From positions 1 to 64,000 of the forward strand of contig CAZSSM010000026.1 in the NCBI GenBank assembly GCA_964609385.1: 64,000 nucleotides of DNA, written 5' to 3'. The stretch's first letter is position 1. The number at the start of each line of letters is the position of its first letter. The DNA comes from CAZSSM01 sp964609385 (GTDB lineage: Bacteria; Planctomycetota; Planctomycetia; Isosphaerales; Isosphaeraceae). Below, in pieces: positions 36,723 through 46,654 of this stretch. The notes under the pieces were generated by a model that saw nothing but the letters and a program-made list of their open reading frames with translations, did not search any database and was not told the DNA's origin. The position numbers were made by a program, and so were the translations under genes.

Positions 36723-37283
36723 GCGACGACTCCAATGGGGCCCTTCAGAATGAACGGCCTCGACCGATCGCTCGGGACCCATTGCCCCGTTCTCAACAGG
36801 TTGTGATGTGTCTGCGATTCAGTTCGGTTGCGAAGCGGTCGCCCCGAGTTGCGTTCCGACCTCATGGTCGATGACATCTTTGGGTCGAATCAAATTCGTA
36901 AGCTAGAGTTGGGACGCGATGAGCCCACCTCAGGGGTTTGCGGTGTTTCGTCCGCATCACGCTGAGGACGACCAGGAGCAGGTCGGATGGCTTGGGATCC
37001 TCGGATCGCCGGGCTGGGCATGGTTCCGAAAGATCGTTCGCTGGGTGTGAGGCGGATCCGGTCGTGATCGCATCGCGCTGACTTTGTTGCCGTGACAGAG
37101 ACCGAGGCGGGGACGATCGTCCTGCTCGGTCGTCTGTAGCAACGTTGGTGCGGTCCGAAATGAGACGGTCGGTATTCGATGTCCCACCGACGGAACGGCC
37201 CCGGATCCGATGGGGGATCGGGCGTGCCGGTCCGTTCGGAACGAACGCCCGTGGGCAGGTCGGACCCCCCAAGAGGACCTGAG
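36723..37283. other. Intergenic region upstream of the small conserved protein
   Basis: 561 bases with no supported gene; overlapping minus-strand frames of 140-160 codons are Arg/Ser/Pro-rich shadows. The frame of the next gene is open from 37179, but GAGGA at about 37274 favours ATG 37284. Confidence 0.4.
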
Positions 37284-37796
37284 ATGCCACGTACGTGCCA
37301 ACGCAAAACCAAGAAGACCCCTGCCGGACGTCCTAAGGTCGAGGCTGAAACCAATCCGTCGGCCGACGAGATTCGGATCACCCGACCTGACTCCGACTCG
37401 ATCCACGACGACGAGATCGGTTCAGTGGTCGATCCGGACGTCGATGGCGAGCCGATCGAAGAGTGGATCGATCAACGGGCCAGCGCCCAGGCCAGTCGCG
37501 CCGCCCAGGCACGCAGCCGGAGCGGTCGCCGACACGGAGTCGATCCGACCACCTGCGAACGCCAATATTCCAACCCCGAGATCGAGTTCATGATGGCCAT
37601 GGAAGACTATAAGCGACGCAGTGGTCGGCTCTTCCCGACCTGGAGCGAGGTGCTTGAGGTCGTCGTCGGTCTGGGCTACTCCAAAGAGGTGGCTCCGGCC
37701 GCCGACCCGGCCGGTTCAGCCATCTGCAAGCTCAGCGAGCAGGTCTCGACCTTCGAGGACATGCCGACCGAGACGCCCCAGTCGGCCGTCGGCTGA
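37284..37796 (+). CDS. Small conserved hypothetical protein
   Basis: 170 residues from ATG 37284. The N-terminus is basic (RTCQRKTKKTPAGRPK), the middle acidic, then Ala/Arg-rich. The best-structured part is residues about 95-140, NPEIEFMMAMEDYKRRSGRLFPTWSEVLEVVVGLGYSK, a form I associate with small planctomycete proteins of unknown function. No membrane segment or catalytic motif. It is followed by gltX on the same strand after 316 bases. Confidence 0.65.
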   Translation: MPRTCQRKTKKTPAGRPKVEAETNPSADEIRITRPDSDSIHDDEIGSVVDPDVDGEPIEEWIDQRASAQASRAAQARSRSGRRHGVDPTTCERQYSNPEIEFMMAMEDYKRRSGRLFPTWSEVLEVVVGLGYSKEVAPAADPAGSAICKLSEQVSTFEDMPTETPQSAVG

Positions 37797-38112
37797 GTCG
37801 ACGGTCGTCGTCGCAAGGTGTTCTCATGGTCTCGATCCCAACGCGCCCGCCGCGCGTTGACGGGGCCGTGGACGCGCGAATAATGATGCCGGGACATCCG
37901 GGCGTCGCGGTCTTTCGGGACCGATCCCCTCGGATCCCCGTGCCATCAAGGGTTGTGAAGGGCTGACATTGACGATCAGCCCGACGCCATGTGGAACGTC
38001 CGTGCCCGTCCACCTGGGCATGGACATCCCGGTCACGCCCCTCAATTTGTCCCGCCGCGCCACCTGGGAGGACCCGGATCGGCCCGCGCCAGATCCGGAG
38101 TCCATGGTCCGA
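37797..38112. other. Intergenic region upstream of gltX
   Basis: The gltX frame is open back to 37969, but the extra ~48 residues precede the conserved N-terminus of GltX and look non-coding. I see no other gene. Confidence 0.4.
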
Positions 38113-39669
38113 ATGATGAGCACCTCAGATAATCCATCCTCGGTCGTTCGAACCCGGTTCGCACCCAGTCCGACCGGGTTCCTGCACATCGGCGGCGTCC
38201 GCACCGCACTGTTTAACTGGCTGACGGCCCGTCACCACGGCGGCCAGTTCATCCTCCGGATCGACGACACCGACCAGCAACGCAACGTTGAGGAGGCTGT
38301 CGCCTACATCCTCGACGGGTTCCGCTGGCTGGGCATGGACTGGGACGAGGGCCCCGAAGTCGACGGGCCGCACGCGCCTTATTATCAATCCCAACGCGGA
38401 TCGCTCTATCAAGCCGCCCTGGAACGCTTGATCGCTGGGGGCTACGTCTACCGCGACTACTCCACCGACGACGAGCGCAAGGCGATGCGGGAGAGCGCTG
38501 AGCGGGAGAAACGCGCGTTCCGATTCCGCAATCCGAACTACACTGAGGCCCAGTTGGCCGGATTCGAAGCCGAGGGACGACCCTTCGCCTGGCGGTTCGT
38601 CGTGCCGCCGGACCGCGACCTGGTCCTGGATGATCTGGTTCGCGGTGAGGTGCCGGTCAACACCCGCGATGTGGCCGATTTCGTGGTCGCCCGCGCCGAC
38701 GGCTCACCGCTCTACAACTTCGCCTCGGTCGTCGACGACGCCGAGATGGCGATCACCCACGTGATTCGCGCCGAAGAGCACCTCAACAACACCTTCCCCC
38801 AGATCCTGCTCTTCGAGGCCCTGGGATACACACTGCCCCGCTTCGCACATGTCCCTTTCGTCGCCAAGCCGGGCACCAAAAAGAAGATGTCCAAACGCGA
38901 CGGCTTCCCAACCGGTCCGGACGGCAAGCCGGATCCCGACGCCGACCCGGCCGACAACTTCACCAACCTAGCCTACTACCGCGAGCGCGGGTATCTGGCC
39001 GTCGCACTGATGAACTATCTAGCGCGTCTGGGTTGGAGTTATGATGACAAGCAAGAGCTCTTCGGTCGCGACGAGCTGATCGAGAAGTTCGACTTGGATC
39101 GCGTGATCGACTCGCCGGCGGCCCATGACGAGGACAAGCTCTTCTGGATTCAGGGCGAGAAGATGCGGGACCTGGCCGACGACGCGAAGGTCGACGGCGT
39201 CCTGCCCTATCTCATCCGCGAGGGTCTGGTCGGCGAGTCGCCGGATGAGCCAACCCGCCAGCGGATCTTGGCCGTCATCGCCGCCCTGAGCGATCGACTC
39301 AAGACCTTCCCCGATATCCTCAACCTGGGACGATTTTTCTTCCAGACGACCGACCAGATCACGTACGAGCCCAAGGCCGTCGACAAACGGCTCAAGAAGG
39401 AGGGCGTATCGGAGATCCTGGAGCGATTCGACGCCGTTCTGGCTGAGGTCGAGCCGTTCCAGGAGGCGCATCTGGAATCGGTCGTCCACTCCGAGGCCGA
39501 ATCGCTGGGTGCGGGCATGGGTAAGGTCGTCAACGCGATTCGGGTCGCCGTCACCGGCCAGGGTGTTGGGCCGGGCCTCTACGAATGTCTGGTCATCTTG
39601 GGCCGGCAGGAATGCCGTGATAGGATAGCCCGCACGCGAGCGATGCTGCAGGACGCCTCCAAAGCCTGA
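38113..39669 (+). CDS. gltX: Glutamyl-tRNA synthetase
   Basis: 518 residues from ATG 38113 (GGAG at 38097, 12-base spacing; ATG 38104 and 38116 are alternatives). Class I signatures are intact: RFAPSPTGFLHIGGVRTALFNW (HIGH form HIGG) near residue 13 and KKMSKRDG (KMSKS form) near 260. The glutamate-specific elements RIDDTDQQRN and HVIRAEEHLNNT are present. It charges tRNA-Glu with glutamate; whether it also charges tRNA-Gln cannot be told from sequence alone, and no glnS or gatCAB is in the window. Confidence 0.95.
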   Translation: MMSTSDNPSSVVRTRFAPSPTGFLHIGGVRTALFNWLTARHHGGQFILRIDDTDQQRNVEEAVAYILDGFRWLGMDWDEGPEVDGPHAPYYQSQRGSLYQAALERLIAGGYVYRDYSTDDERKAMRESAEREKRAFRFRNPNYTEAQLAGFEAEGRPFAWRFVVPPDRDLVLDDLVRGEVPVNTRDVADFVVARADGSPLYNFASVVDDAEMAITHVIRAEEHLNNTFPQILLFEALGYTLPRFAHVPFVAKPGTKKKMSKRDGFPTGPDGKPDPDADPADNFTNLAYYRERGYLAVALMNYLARLGWSYDDKQELFGRDELIEKFDLDRVIDSPAAHDEDKLFWIQGEKMRDLADDAKVDGVLPYLIREGLVGESPDEPTRQRILAVIAALSDRLKTFPDILNLGRFFFQTTDQITYEPKAVDKRLKKEGVSEILERFDAVLAEVEPFQEAHLESVVHSEAESLGAGMGKVVNAIRVAVTGQGVGPGLYECLVILGRQECRDRIARTRAMLQDASKA

Positions 39670-39952
39670 GCATCAGCTCGGCTGAGCCGGCCGGCCCCAC
39701 TTCGACGGGGCCTCCGCCTTCCCATCTCGGCTCCGCCACCTCCCCGACGATCCGTCGCCCCCTTGACGCATCCCGAAATCCGTCGGGACGCCCTGGACCT
39801 CGACGTGTCGAGGACGGCCGGTCCTCCTTCGTCGAGGCCGTAGACGCCCGGATCGAGCTGAGCCTCGGCTGGCCACGCGCCGTTGAGACCGGCATGGTCG
39901 CGATAGGGACGAAGTGAGTCACACGGATCACACCACATTCGAGGAAATGTGC

Positions 39953-40855
39953 ATGTCTTTGCTTGTTGTCGGTTCGATTGCCCTGGACTCGGTCGAGACG
40001 CCCCACGGCACCGCGCACGACGCATTGGGCGGCTCGGCCACCTACTTCTCATACGCGGCGAGCTACTTCACCCCCGTCCGACTGGTCGGCGTCGTCGGTG
40101 AGGACTTCCCAACCGAGCATCGTCAACTCCTTGAGGGGCGTCAGGTCGACACCACCGGCCTGATCGTCGAGACCGGTGGAAAAACGTTCCGATGGCGAGG
40201 TAAATACCAAGGAGACATGAATGAAGCTGATACCTTGGAAGTCCATCTCAATGTCCTTGGTACCTTCGACCCCGAGCTGCCCGTGTCCTACACCGACACC
40301 CCCTATGTTTTCCTGGCCAACGGGAGCCCGGTTGCTCAGTTAAAGACGCGACGGCAGACTCCGCAAGCGAAGCTCGTCGTCGCCGACACGATGAACCTCT
40401 GGATCGAGACGGCCCGCGACGAGTTGCTCGAATTGCTCGGTGAGGTCGACGGCTTGGTCCTCAACGACGGCGAGGCGCGGATGCTCACCGAGCGGGTCAA
40501 CCTCGTTCGTGCCGGCGAAGCGATCCTCGAACTCGGCCCGAAGTTCGTCATCATCAAGAAGGGCGAGCACGGCGCGTTGTTCCTCAGCCGGGAGGAGACC
40601 TTCACGATGCCGGCCTTCCCACTGGGCGATGTTGTCGATCCCACCGGTGCTGGCGACAGTTTCGCCGGCGGATTCATGGGCTATCTCGCCGCCGCCGACC
40701 GCAGCGACCAGGCCTCCTTCCGGACCGCCATGGCCTACGGAACCATCCTCGCCAGCTTCAACGTCCAGGACTTCAGCCTCCGCTGCTTCCAGCGCACCCA
40801 ACGCGAGCAGATCGACGAGCGACTCGCCATGTTCCGCTCCATGATGGCCTTCTGA
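39953..40855 (+). CDS. PfkB-family sugar/nucleoside kinase
   Basis: 300 residues from ATG 39953, eight bases after GAGG; the ATG at 39947 is too close to that site. The start LLVVGSIALDSVETPHG and GGSATYFSYAAS are the substrate-side elements of the ribokinase fold. The ATP/anion-hole signature DPTGAGDSFAGGFMGYL near residue 235 holds the catalytic Asp. KKGEHGALF precedes it. The family phosphorylates sugars, nucleosides or related alcohols; the substrate is unknown. Confidence 0.88.
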   Translation: MSLLVVGSIALDSVETPHGTAHDALGGSATYFSYAASYFTPVRLVGVVGEDFPTEHRQLLEGRQVDTTGLIVETGGKTFRWRGKYQGDMNEADTLEVHLNVLGTFDPELPVSYTDTPYVFLANGSPVAQLKTRRQTPQAKLVVADTMNLWIETARDELLELLGEVDGLVLNDGEARMLTERVNLVRAGEAILELGPKFVIIKKGEHGALFLSREETFTMPAFPLGDVVDPTGAGDSFAGGFMGYLAAADRSDQASFRTAMAYGTILASFNVQDFSLRCFQRTQREQIDERLAMFRSMMAF

Positions 40856-40988
40856 TTCGTTCTTTGCTTGATAAATTTTATGTGATTAATCGGCTGACTA
40901 TTTTGCGTTCTGCGGTCAGATCTCGATGCCGCGATCTGCTTGACCCACTCGTCCAGTCTGTCGTCATCCGACGAGGAGGTTCGATCTC

Positions 40989-41573
40989 ATGGCCACTGCC
41001 TCACCATCCCAGTCGATGAGCGTCGAGGAATTCGAACGCCTGCCCGACCGGAAACGTTATGAGCTGGTCGATGGGAAGCTTGTGGAGAAAAACATGAGTA
41101 ATCGCTCGATGCTGATCGCAACAAATGTAATCTTCAAATTAAAAATTTACTTAGATCAGAACAACTTAGGCTATGTCTATACTCCAGATGCGGGCTACCG
41201 TTGTTTCGGTGATGGGCGGCGGTCGGTCCGGTTCCCCGACGTCTCGGTCGTCTTGGCCGATCGGGTCACGATCGAACAACTCGACGAAGACGGGTTCAGC
41301 GATCAACCGCCCGATTTGGCCGTCGAAGTGGTCTCGCCCAACGACACGGTCTTCGACCTGGAGGTGAAGGTGCACGAGTATCTTCGTGCCGGAGTCCGTC
41401 AGGTCTGGGTGATCATCCCTGCGACCCGGACAGCGCGGATTTATCAACCCGATGGCACGTCGATCGGCCTCAATACCCAGGGGATGCTGGAAGGCGGTGA
41501 CCTTCTGCCCGGCTTCGCGGTCCCGTTGGCCTCGCTCTTTCCGCCGCAACCAACACCAACATCGAATCGCTGA
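40989..41573 (+). CDS. Uma2-family putative restriction-endonuclease-fold protein
   Basis: 194 residues, the normal length of the family. The N-terminus MSVEEFERLPDRKRYELVDGKLVE is typical. The PD-(D/E)xK-like core is visible as RFPDVSVVL (Asp near 83), DLAVEVVSPND (Glu near 106) and Lys in EVKVHEYLRAGVRQVWVI. A GGAGG lies 8-9 bases before the start. A stretch at 41110-41170 inside the gene is markedly AT-rich compared with the rest, and an AT-rich patch precedes the gene. Function unknown; compare the longer paralogue at 9589-10584. Confidence 0.88.
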   Translation: MATASPSQSMSVEEFERLPDRKRYELVDGKLVEKNMSNRSMLIATNVIFKLKIYLDQNNLGYVYTPDAGYRCFGDGRRSVRFPDVSVVLADRVTIEQLDEDGFSDQPPDLAVEVVSPNDTVFDLEVKVHEYLRAGVRQVWVIIPATRTARIYQPDGTSIGLNTQGMLEGGDLLPGFAVPLASLFPPQPTPTSNR

Positions 41574-41677
41574 TCGTCGACGGCCGTCGGATCAGAGGAA
41601 TATCGACGGATCGAGCCGAAGAGAGATCCCCCGGCTCGCGTCGTGGATCGATCCGATCTGAGGGATTCGGTCGAGTG

Positions 41678-42082
41678 TCAACGCTTGGAGAACTGGAAGC
41701 TGCGGCGCGCCTTCTTGTGACCGTACTTCTTGCGTTCGACCATCCGGGGGTCGCGGGTGAGGAAGCCGCCTTCGCGAAGGACTTGCTCGAGGTCGGGTCG
41801 AAAGGTGAGCAGGGCGCGGGCCATGCCGAGGACGACGGCGTCGGCCTGGCTGTTTTTGCCACTGCCACGGACGTTGACGAAGACGTCGATGCGTCCGCCC
41901 ATCTCGGTGGCGATGAGCGGACCGCGGATGGTCCGCCGCATCTCGATGGTCTCGAAGTAGGCGTCGGCCTCACGGTCGTTGACCAGAAAGGCGCCGGTGC
42001 CCTCGCGGATCCGGACGCGGGCCACGGCGGTCTTGCGACGACCGGTGCCCCAGACGAATTCATTGGTACTCGCGGTGGCCAT
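41678..42082 (-). CDS. rpsI: 30S ribosomal protein S9
   Basis: 134 residues. The start WGTGRRKTAVARVRIREGTG and the end DPRMVERKKYGHKKARRSFQFSKR are diagnostic for S9; the basic tail reaches the ribosomal P-site tRNA. It follows rplM by 98 bases on the same strand, the usual L13-S9 order. Confidence 0.97.
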   Translation of the reverse strand: MATASTNEFVWGTGRRKTAVARVRIREGTGAFLVNDREADAYFETIEMRRTIRGPLIATEMGGRIDVFVNVRGSGKNSQADAVVLGMARALLTFRPDLEQVLREGGFLTRDPRMVERKKYGHKKARRSFQFSKR

Positions 42083-42180
42083 GCGTGGAACAGTCCTCCG
42101 AGGATCGATCCGGCCAGGGATCGGTCATGAGACGGTCGAGAGTCGTTGGAGATGAGGGATGAGCGAGCGATGCGTTGCGA

Positions 42181-42726
42181 TCAGGCGTCGTTGTTGTCCG
42201 GGGTGTCGGTCTCTTCGTGGGCCTCGACGTCGGCGACGGGCTTGGGTGCAAACAAAGCTCCGGTCGGGTCAGGCTTGCCGGTGATGGCGGTGAGCGGGAT
42301 GGGCTGCTGGGCCTGGTGGTCGTGGGTCGGGCCGACGCAGAGCTTGAGCTTGGCCATCATGTGGCGGCCCAGCTTAGACTTGGGCATCATCCGGCGAACG
42401 GCCTCTTCGAGGATCCGCTCGGGGCGTCGGTCGCGCAGTTTCCAAGCGACCTCCTGCTTGAGGCCACCGGGGTAACCTGAGTAGCGGCTGTACACTTTCT
42501 GTTCCCACTTGCGGCCGGTGAAGACGACCTTTTCGACGTTGGTGACGATCACGTAGTCGCCGGTGTCGATGTGTGGCGTGTATGTGGGACGGTGCTTGCC
42601 CATCAGGATTGGGGCGATTTGAGCGGCCAGGCGGCCGACGACCGCGTCGGTGGCGTCGATGTGGTACCACTGCCGCGACAACTGGTTAGCCTTGGCCTGG
42701 AATACCTTCGGAGGGAAAACGCTCAT
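42181..42726 (-). CDS. rplM: 50S ribosomal protein L13 with an acidic C-terminal extension
   Basis: 181 residues; typical L13 is about 140-150. The core is clear: RQWYHIDATDAVVGRLAAQIAPILMGKHRPTYTPHIDTGDYVIVTN, RMMPKSKLGRHMMAKLKLCVGPTHDHQAQQP. About 35 residues after the core are Pro- and acid-rich and end ETDTPDNNDA. It is the first gene of the rplM-rpsI operon and is divergent from the BNR-repeat gene at 42967. Confidence 0.97.
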   Translation of the reverse strand: MSVFPPKVFQAKANQLSRQWYHIDATDAVVGRLAAQIAPILMGKHRPTYTPHIDTGDYVIVTNVEKVVFTGRKWEQKVYSRYSGYPGGLKQEVAWKLRDRRPERILEEAVRRMMPKSKLGRHMMAKLKLCVGPTHDHQAQQPIPLTAITGKPDPTGALFAPKPVADVEAHEETDTPDNNDA

Positions 42727-42966
42727 AGTCTGGAATGATTCAAAGAGTGAGCCTGCATCGAATTGACGGTCTAGACCGTCATGCGTTCGCAGAGGGGAAA
42801 GTTACGATTATAGGAGCGAGGCCGGTTTTCGCAAGGCGATTTGCGGACTCCAACGAAGCGGATCGGATCGGGATCCTTGCCCCCTCCGTGTGGGGCCAGT
42901 AGGCTCGACCGATCCGCTCATCACGTCCGGGGGTTGCCCCCCGTCTCTTTGAGGTGATCTTCGACG

Positions 42967-45900
42967 ATGACTCGTGACCGTGCTCCTCGTTCCACTGCGT
43001 CAACATACACACCGAGGTTGTTGACATCGCTGCTGATCCTGTTTGCGATGCTCGGTTTGCCGGGCCTGAGTCTGGCCGCTCAGGACGACCAAACCAGCTC
43101 ACCGTCTCCGGATGCCACCGGCTCGACCGCCGTGGTGCGGATTGAGGATCCCTCGACGATCGACGCGTTGCGGCTTCGGCCGATCGGTCCGTTCCGTGGC
43201 GGACGTTCGGCGGCGGTCACGGGAGTCGTTGGGCAACCGCGTCGGTACTACTTCGGCGCTGCCGGTGGAGGCGTCTGGCGGACCGACGACGGTGGATCGA
43301 CCTGGGAGAACATCAGCGACGGCTTCTTCGGCGGATCGATCGGGGCGGTCGCCGTCAGCCAATCCGATCCAAATGTTCTGTATGTCGGCGGCGGTGAGAA
43401 GACGCTCCGGGGCAACGTCTCGCACGGCGAAGGGGTCTGGAAGAGTCTCGACGCCGGCGCGACTTGGACCCACATCGGCCTGGAAGACACCCGGCATATC
43501 CCGAGGATCCGGATTCACCCCCGGGATCCCGACCTGGTCTACGTCGCGGCCTTGGGGCACCTGTTCGGCCCCAACGAAGAGCGTGGGGTTTTCCGGAGCC
43601 GCGATGGCGGGGCGACCTGGGAGCCGATCCTGACCGTCGATGACGAGGTCGGAGCCTTCGACCTGGTGATGGACCCGAGCAACCCACGCGTCCTCTTCGC
43701 AACGACCTGGCGGATCCGCCGGACCCCTTGGAGCTTGGAGAGCGGCGGCGAGGGATCGGGCCTCTGGAAGACGACCGACGGCGGCGACACCTGGAACGAG
43801 ATCACCGACGCTTTGGGATTGCCCGAGGTTGACCCGGTCGGCGTGATTGGCGTCTCGGTCTCGCCCGTCGACCCCGACCGCGTCTGGGCCCAGGTCGAAT
43901 CTGAAGAGGGTGGCTTGTTCCGCTCCGACGACGGTGGCGAGACCTTCCAGCGGATCAACGACGATCGCAACCTCCGCCAACGCGCGTGGTACTATACGCG
44001 GGTCTACGCCGACACGGCTGACGTCGACACGGTTTACGTCCTGAACGTCGCGATGTGGCGGTCCAAGGATGGTGGCAAGAGCGTTCAGCGGATCAGCACC
44101 CCGCATTCGGACCACCACGACCTCTGGATCGATCCGAACGACCCGCGTCGGATGGTTGTGGGCGACGATGGCGGCGCGCAGGTCAGTCTCGATGCCGGTG
44201 CCAACTGGACGACCTACCTCAACCAGCCGACGGCCCAGTTCTATCGAGTCACCACCGACGATCACTTCCCCTACCGGATCTATGGCGCCCAGCAGGACAA
44301 CTCGACGGTCCGGATCGCGCACCGGAACACCGAGGGGGTCGTCATCGATGAGGAGCACTGGGAGCCGACTGCCGGCGGCGAATCGGGGCACATCGCGCCG
44401 GATCCAGAGGATCCTGAGATCGTCTACGGCGGTTCCTACCTGGGCTATCTGCAACGCCTCGACCATCGGAACCGCCAGCGACGCGCCATCAACGTCTGGC
44501 CCGACTTTCTGCCCGGCCATGGGGCGGTCGACGCCGAGTACCGCTTCCAGTGGAACTACCCGATCTTCTTCTCGCCCCACGAGCCGCAATGCCTCTACGT
44601 CGCCGGCAACGTCCTGTTCCAGACCGAGGATGAGGGGCAGTCGTTCCAGCCGATCAGCCCCGACCTGACTCGCAACGACCCAGAGAAGCTCCAGTCCTCC
44701 GGCGGATCGATCACCAAGGACAATACCGGTGTCGAGTATTACTGCACGATCTTCGCCGCCTGTGAGTCGCCACACGAGCCAGGCGTGCTCTGGGCCGGCA
44801 CCGACGATGGCCGACTCCACATTCGTCGTGGAAGCGACGCCGACTGGATCGAGGTGACCCCACCGATGATGCCCGAGTGGACCCAGGTCAATTCGATCGA
44901 ACCGCACCCGACTGAGCCGGGTGGGCTTTACGTCGCCGCGACCCGGTATAAGCTCGACGACTTCCGACCCTACCTCTACAAGACGACCGACTACGGCCGG
45001 ACTTGGACCGAGATCGTCGACGGGATCGCCGAAGATCACTTCACCCGAGTCGTTCGGGCTGACCCGGGTCGGCCGGGCTTGCTCTATGCCGGGACCGAGT
45101 CCGGCCTCTACATCTCCTTGGATGACGGGGCGCACTGGACCCCGTTCCAGCAGAACTTGCCGATCGTGCCCATCACCGACTTGGCGATCAAGGACCACGA
45201 CTTGATCGTGGCCACCCAAGGACGCTCGTTCTGGATCCTCGACGATCTGACTCCGCTGCATCAGATCGACGAGGCGATCGTCGAGGCCGACCTGCACCTC
45301 TATCAGCCCCGGCCAACCTATCGTGTGACCTCGGGCAGCACTGACGAGCCGCCTCGGACGGCGGGCCAGAACCCACCAGCTGGCGTCGTGTTCACCTTCC
45401 AGGTCGAGGAAACGCCGACGGAGGAGCGACCGGTCGTCCTGGAGATCCTTGAGGAGGACGGCGATCTCATTCGGTCCTATCGGAGCGATGCCGAGAAGCC
45501 GGCCGAGCAACTGAAGGTCGAACCGGGTCTGAACCGCCACGCTTGGTCGCTCCGCTACCCCGACTCGGAGGTTGTCCCGGGCCTGATCCTCTGGCCCCAA
45601 CCTGTTCCGCCCGGACCGGTCGCCGTGCCCGGCACGTATCGGGCTCGCTTGACCTCAGGCGAATCGACCTCGGAGACCACCTTCGAGATCCGTCCCGACC
45701 CTCGGAGCCAGGCCACACCTGAGGACTACCAAAGCCAGTTCGACTACCTGATCGCGGTCCGAGACAAACTGACCGAGACCCACCGCGCCATCGCTGCCAT
45801 CCGCACGCTCCGCGGACAGATCAACGGGCTGACCGAACCGCTCGGCGGCCGTGACGACGAGCCTGCCCAGGTCGTCCACGACCGCGCCAAGGCGATCCTC

Positions 45901-46218
45901 GAGGACGTCGATGCGATTGAGAATGCCCTCTATCAGACCAAGAACCGGAGCCCACAGGACGTTCTCAACTTCCCAATCAAGCTTAATAATCGGCTCTCGG
46001 CCCTGATCATGACCGTCGGATCGGGCAACCGACGCCCCACTGATCAGTCGGTCGTCGTGAAGGACGAGTTGGTCGCCGCCATCGATCAGCAGCTCGACCG
46101 GTTCCGAACCGTCCTCGACTCCGAACTGCCCGAGTTCAACCGGCTCTACAAGGAACTCGACCTGCCCGCCGTTAAGGTCGACCCCGACGCCCCGCTGGGC
46201 GATGAGTCGGACGACTGA
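42967..46218 (+). CDS. Large secreted BNR/sortilin-type beta-propeller protein (glycosyl hydrolase-like)
   Basis: 1083 residues. Residues 18-38 are a signal peptide (LLTSLLILFAMLGLPGLSLAAQ). The next 750 residues hold many Asp-box/BNR units of the form S/T-x-D-G-G-x-T-W (GGGVWRTDDGGSTWENI, GVFRSRDGGATWEPI, GLWKTTDGGDTWNEI, GLFRSDDGGETFQRI, YKTTDYGRTWTEI), predicting two beta-propellers as in VPS10/sortilin and xyloglucanase-like proteins. Residues about 800-910 are an Ig-like domain and 920-1083 a helical region. No catalytic acid can be assigned. Proteins of this kind are abundant in planctomycetes and Bacteroidetes and are often called glycosyl hydrolases without proof. Confidence 0.85.
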   Translation: MTRDRAPRSTASTYTPRLLTSLLILFAMLGLPGLSLAAQDDQTSSPSPDATGSTAVVRIEDPSTIDALRLRPIGPFRGGRSAAVTGVVGQPRRYYFGAAGGGVWRTDDGGSTWENISDGFFGGSIGAVAVSQSDPNVLYVGGGEKTLRGNVSHGEGVWKSLDAGATWTHIGLEDTRHIPRIRIHPRDPDLVYVAALGHLFGPNEERGVFRSRDGGATWEPILTVDDEVGAFDLVMDPSNPRVLFATTWRIRRTPWSLESGGEGSGLWKTTDGGDTWNEITDALGLPEVDPVGVIGVSVSPVDPDRVWAQVESEEGGLFRSDDGGETFQRINDDRNLRQRAWYYTRVYADTADVDTVYVLNVAMWRSKDGGKSVQRISTPHSDHHDLWIDPNDPRRMVVGDDGGAQVSLDAGANWTTYLNQPTAQFYRVTTDDHFPYRIYGAQQDNSTVRIAHRNTEGVVIDEEHWEPTAGGESGHIAPDPEDPEIVYGGSYLGYLQRLDHRNRQRRAINVWPDFLPGHGAVDAEYRFQWNYPIFFSPHEPQCLYVAGNVLFQTEDEGQSFQPISPDLTRNDPEKLQSSGGSITKDNTGVEYYCTIFAACESPHEPGVLWAGTDDGRLHIRRGSDADWIEVTPPMMPEWTQVNSIEPHPTEPGGLYVAATRYKLDDFRPYLYKTTDYGRTWTEIVDGIAEDHFTRVVRADPGRPGLLYAGTESGLYISLDDGAHWTPFQQNLPIVPITDLAIKDHDLIVATQGRSFWILDDLTPLHQIDEAIVEADLHLYQPRPTYRVTSGSTDEPPRTAGQNPPAGVVFTFQVEETPTEERPVVLEILEEDGDLIRSYRSDAEKPAEQLKVEPGLNRHAWSLRYPDSEVVPGLILWPQPVPPGPVAVPGTYRARLTSGESTSETTFEIRPDPRSQATPEDYQSQFDYLIAVRDKLTETHRAIAAIRTLRGQINGLTEPLGGRDDEPAQVVHDRAKAILEDVDAIENALYQTKNRSPQDVLNFPIKLNNRLSALIMTVGSGNRRPTDQSVVVKDELVAAIDQQLDRFRTVLDSELPEFNRLYKELDLPAVKVDPDAPLGDESDD

Positions 46219-46654
46219 GTCCTGTCCGGCGCAAATCGTCGTAGTGTCCAGAGGCGACTGTGCCGAATCGCGTAAGTCCAATCCGGGCTGGGAGTTGCGT
46301 TGAGGCGGCCGGTTGCCTTCTGAGTCGCTCTGACACGTTGTCCAGCATGGGCTTACGCGAATACGGGGAACCGAAGACTTCGGGGTCGGCTGTGAGGTCT
46401 GCCCAAGCGTATCGTGTGGCTTCTCCTCCCAATGGTTCAGTCGACCAAATATCGATTAAAGATTATAGATTAATCAAAAATTAACTCGCGATTAAGGATG
46501 TGTTCGGTGATTAGGCGGTAATGTGGGCTGTCCTCTCCGTCACCAGAGCGGCCGTCCTTGGCATGCCTGTGGAGGGGACTGATCTACCCTCGAATGTGCC
46601 CTCAGAGATGGTATTATTCATCTGAGGGCAGCAAGGGTGAGGGAGAGGGAGGGA
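46219..46654. other. Intergenic region with AT-rich patch and hairpin
   Basis: No gene. It contains an AT-rich patch at about 46443-46500 and, near the end of the PEP-CTERM gene, a perfect inverted repeat at 46597-46630. Confidence 0.45.
46597..46630 (-). terminator. Hairpin downstream of the PEP-CTERM gene
   Basis: A perfect 10-bp inverted repeat (46597-46606 with 46621-46630) with a 14-base loop starts 25 bases after the stop of the minus-strand gene. No T-tract follows on that strand, so it is a likely but atypical transcript end. Confidence 0.4.

Noticed and set aside
43099..45600. 833-codon minus-strand reading frame opposite the BNR-repeat gene
   Set aside because: Valine/aspartate/arginine-rich antisense translation of a GC-rich gene with strong third-base bias; no domains or ribosome site, and the opposite strand has a clear signal peptide and Asp boxes.
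46268..46360. 9-bp inverted repeat 46268-46276 / 46352-46360
   Set aside because: Short and separated by 75 bases; expected by chance in a region of this size.
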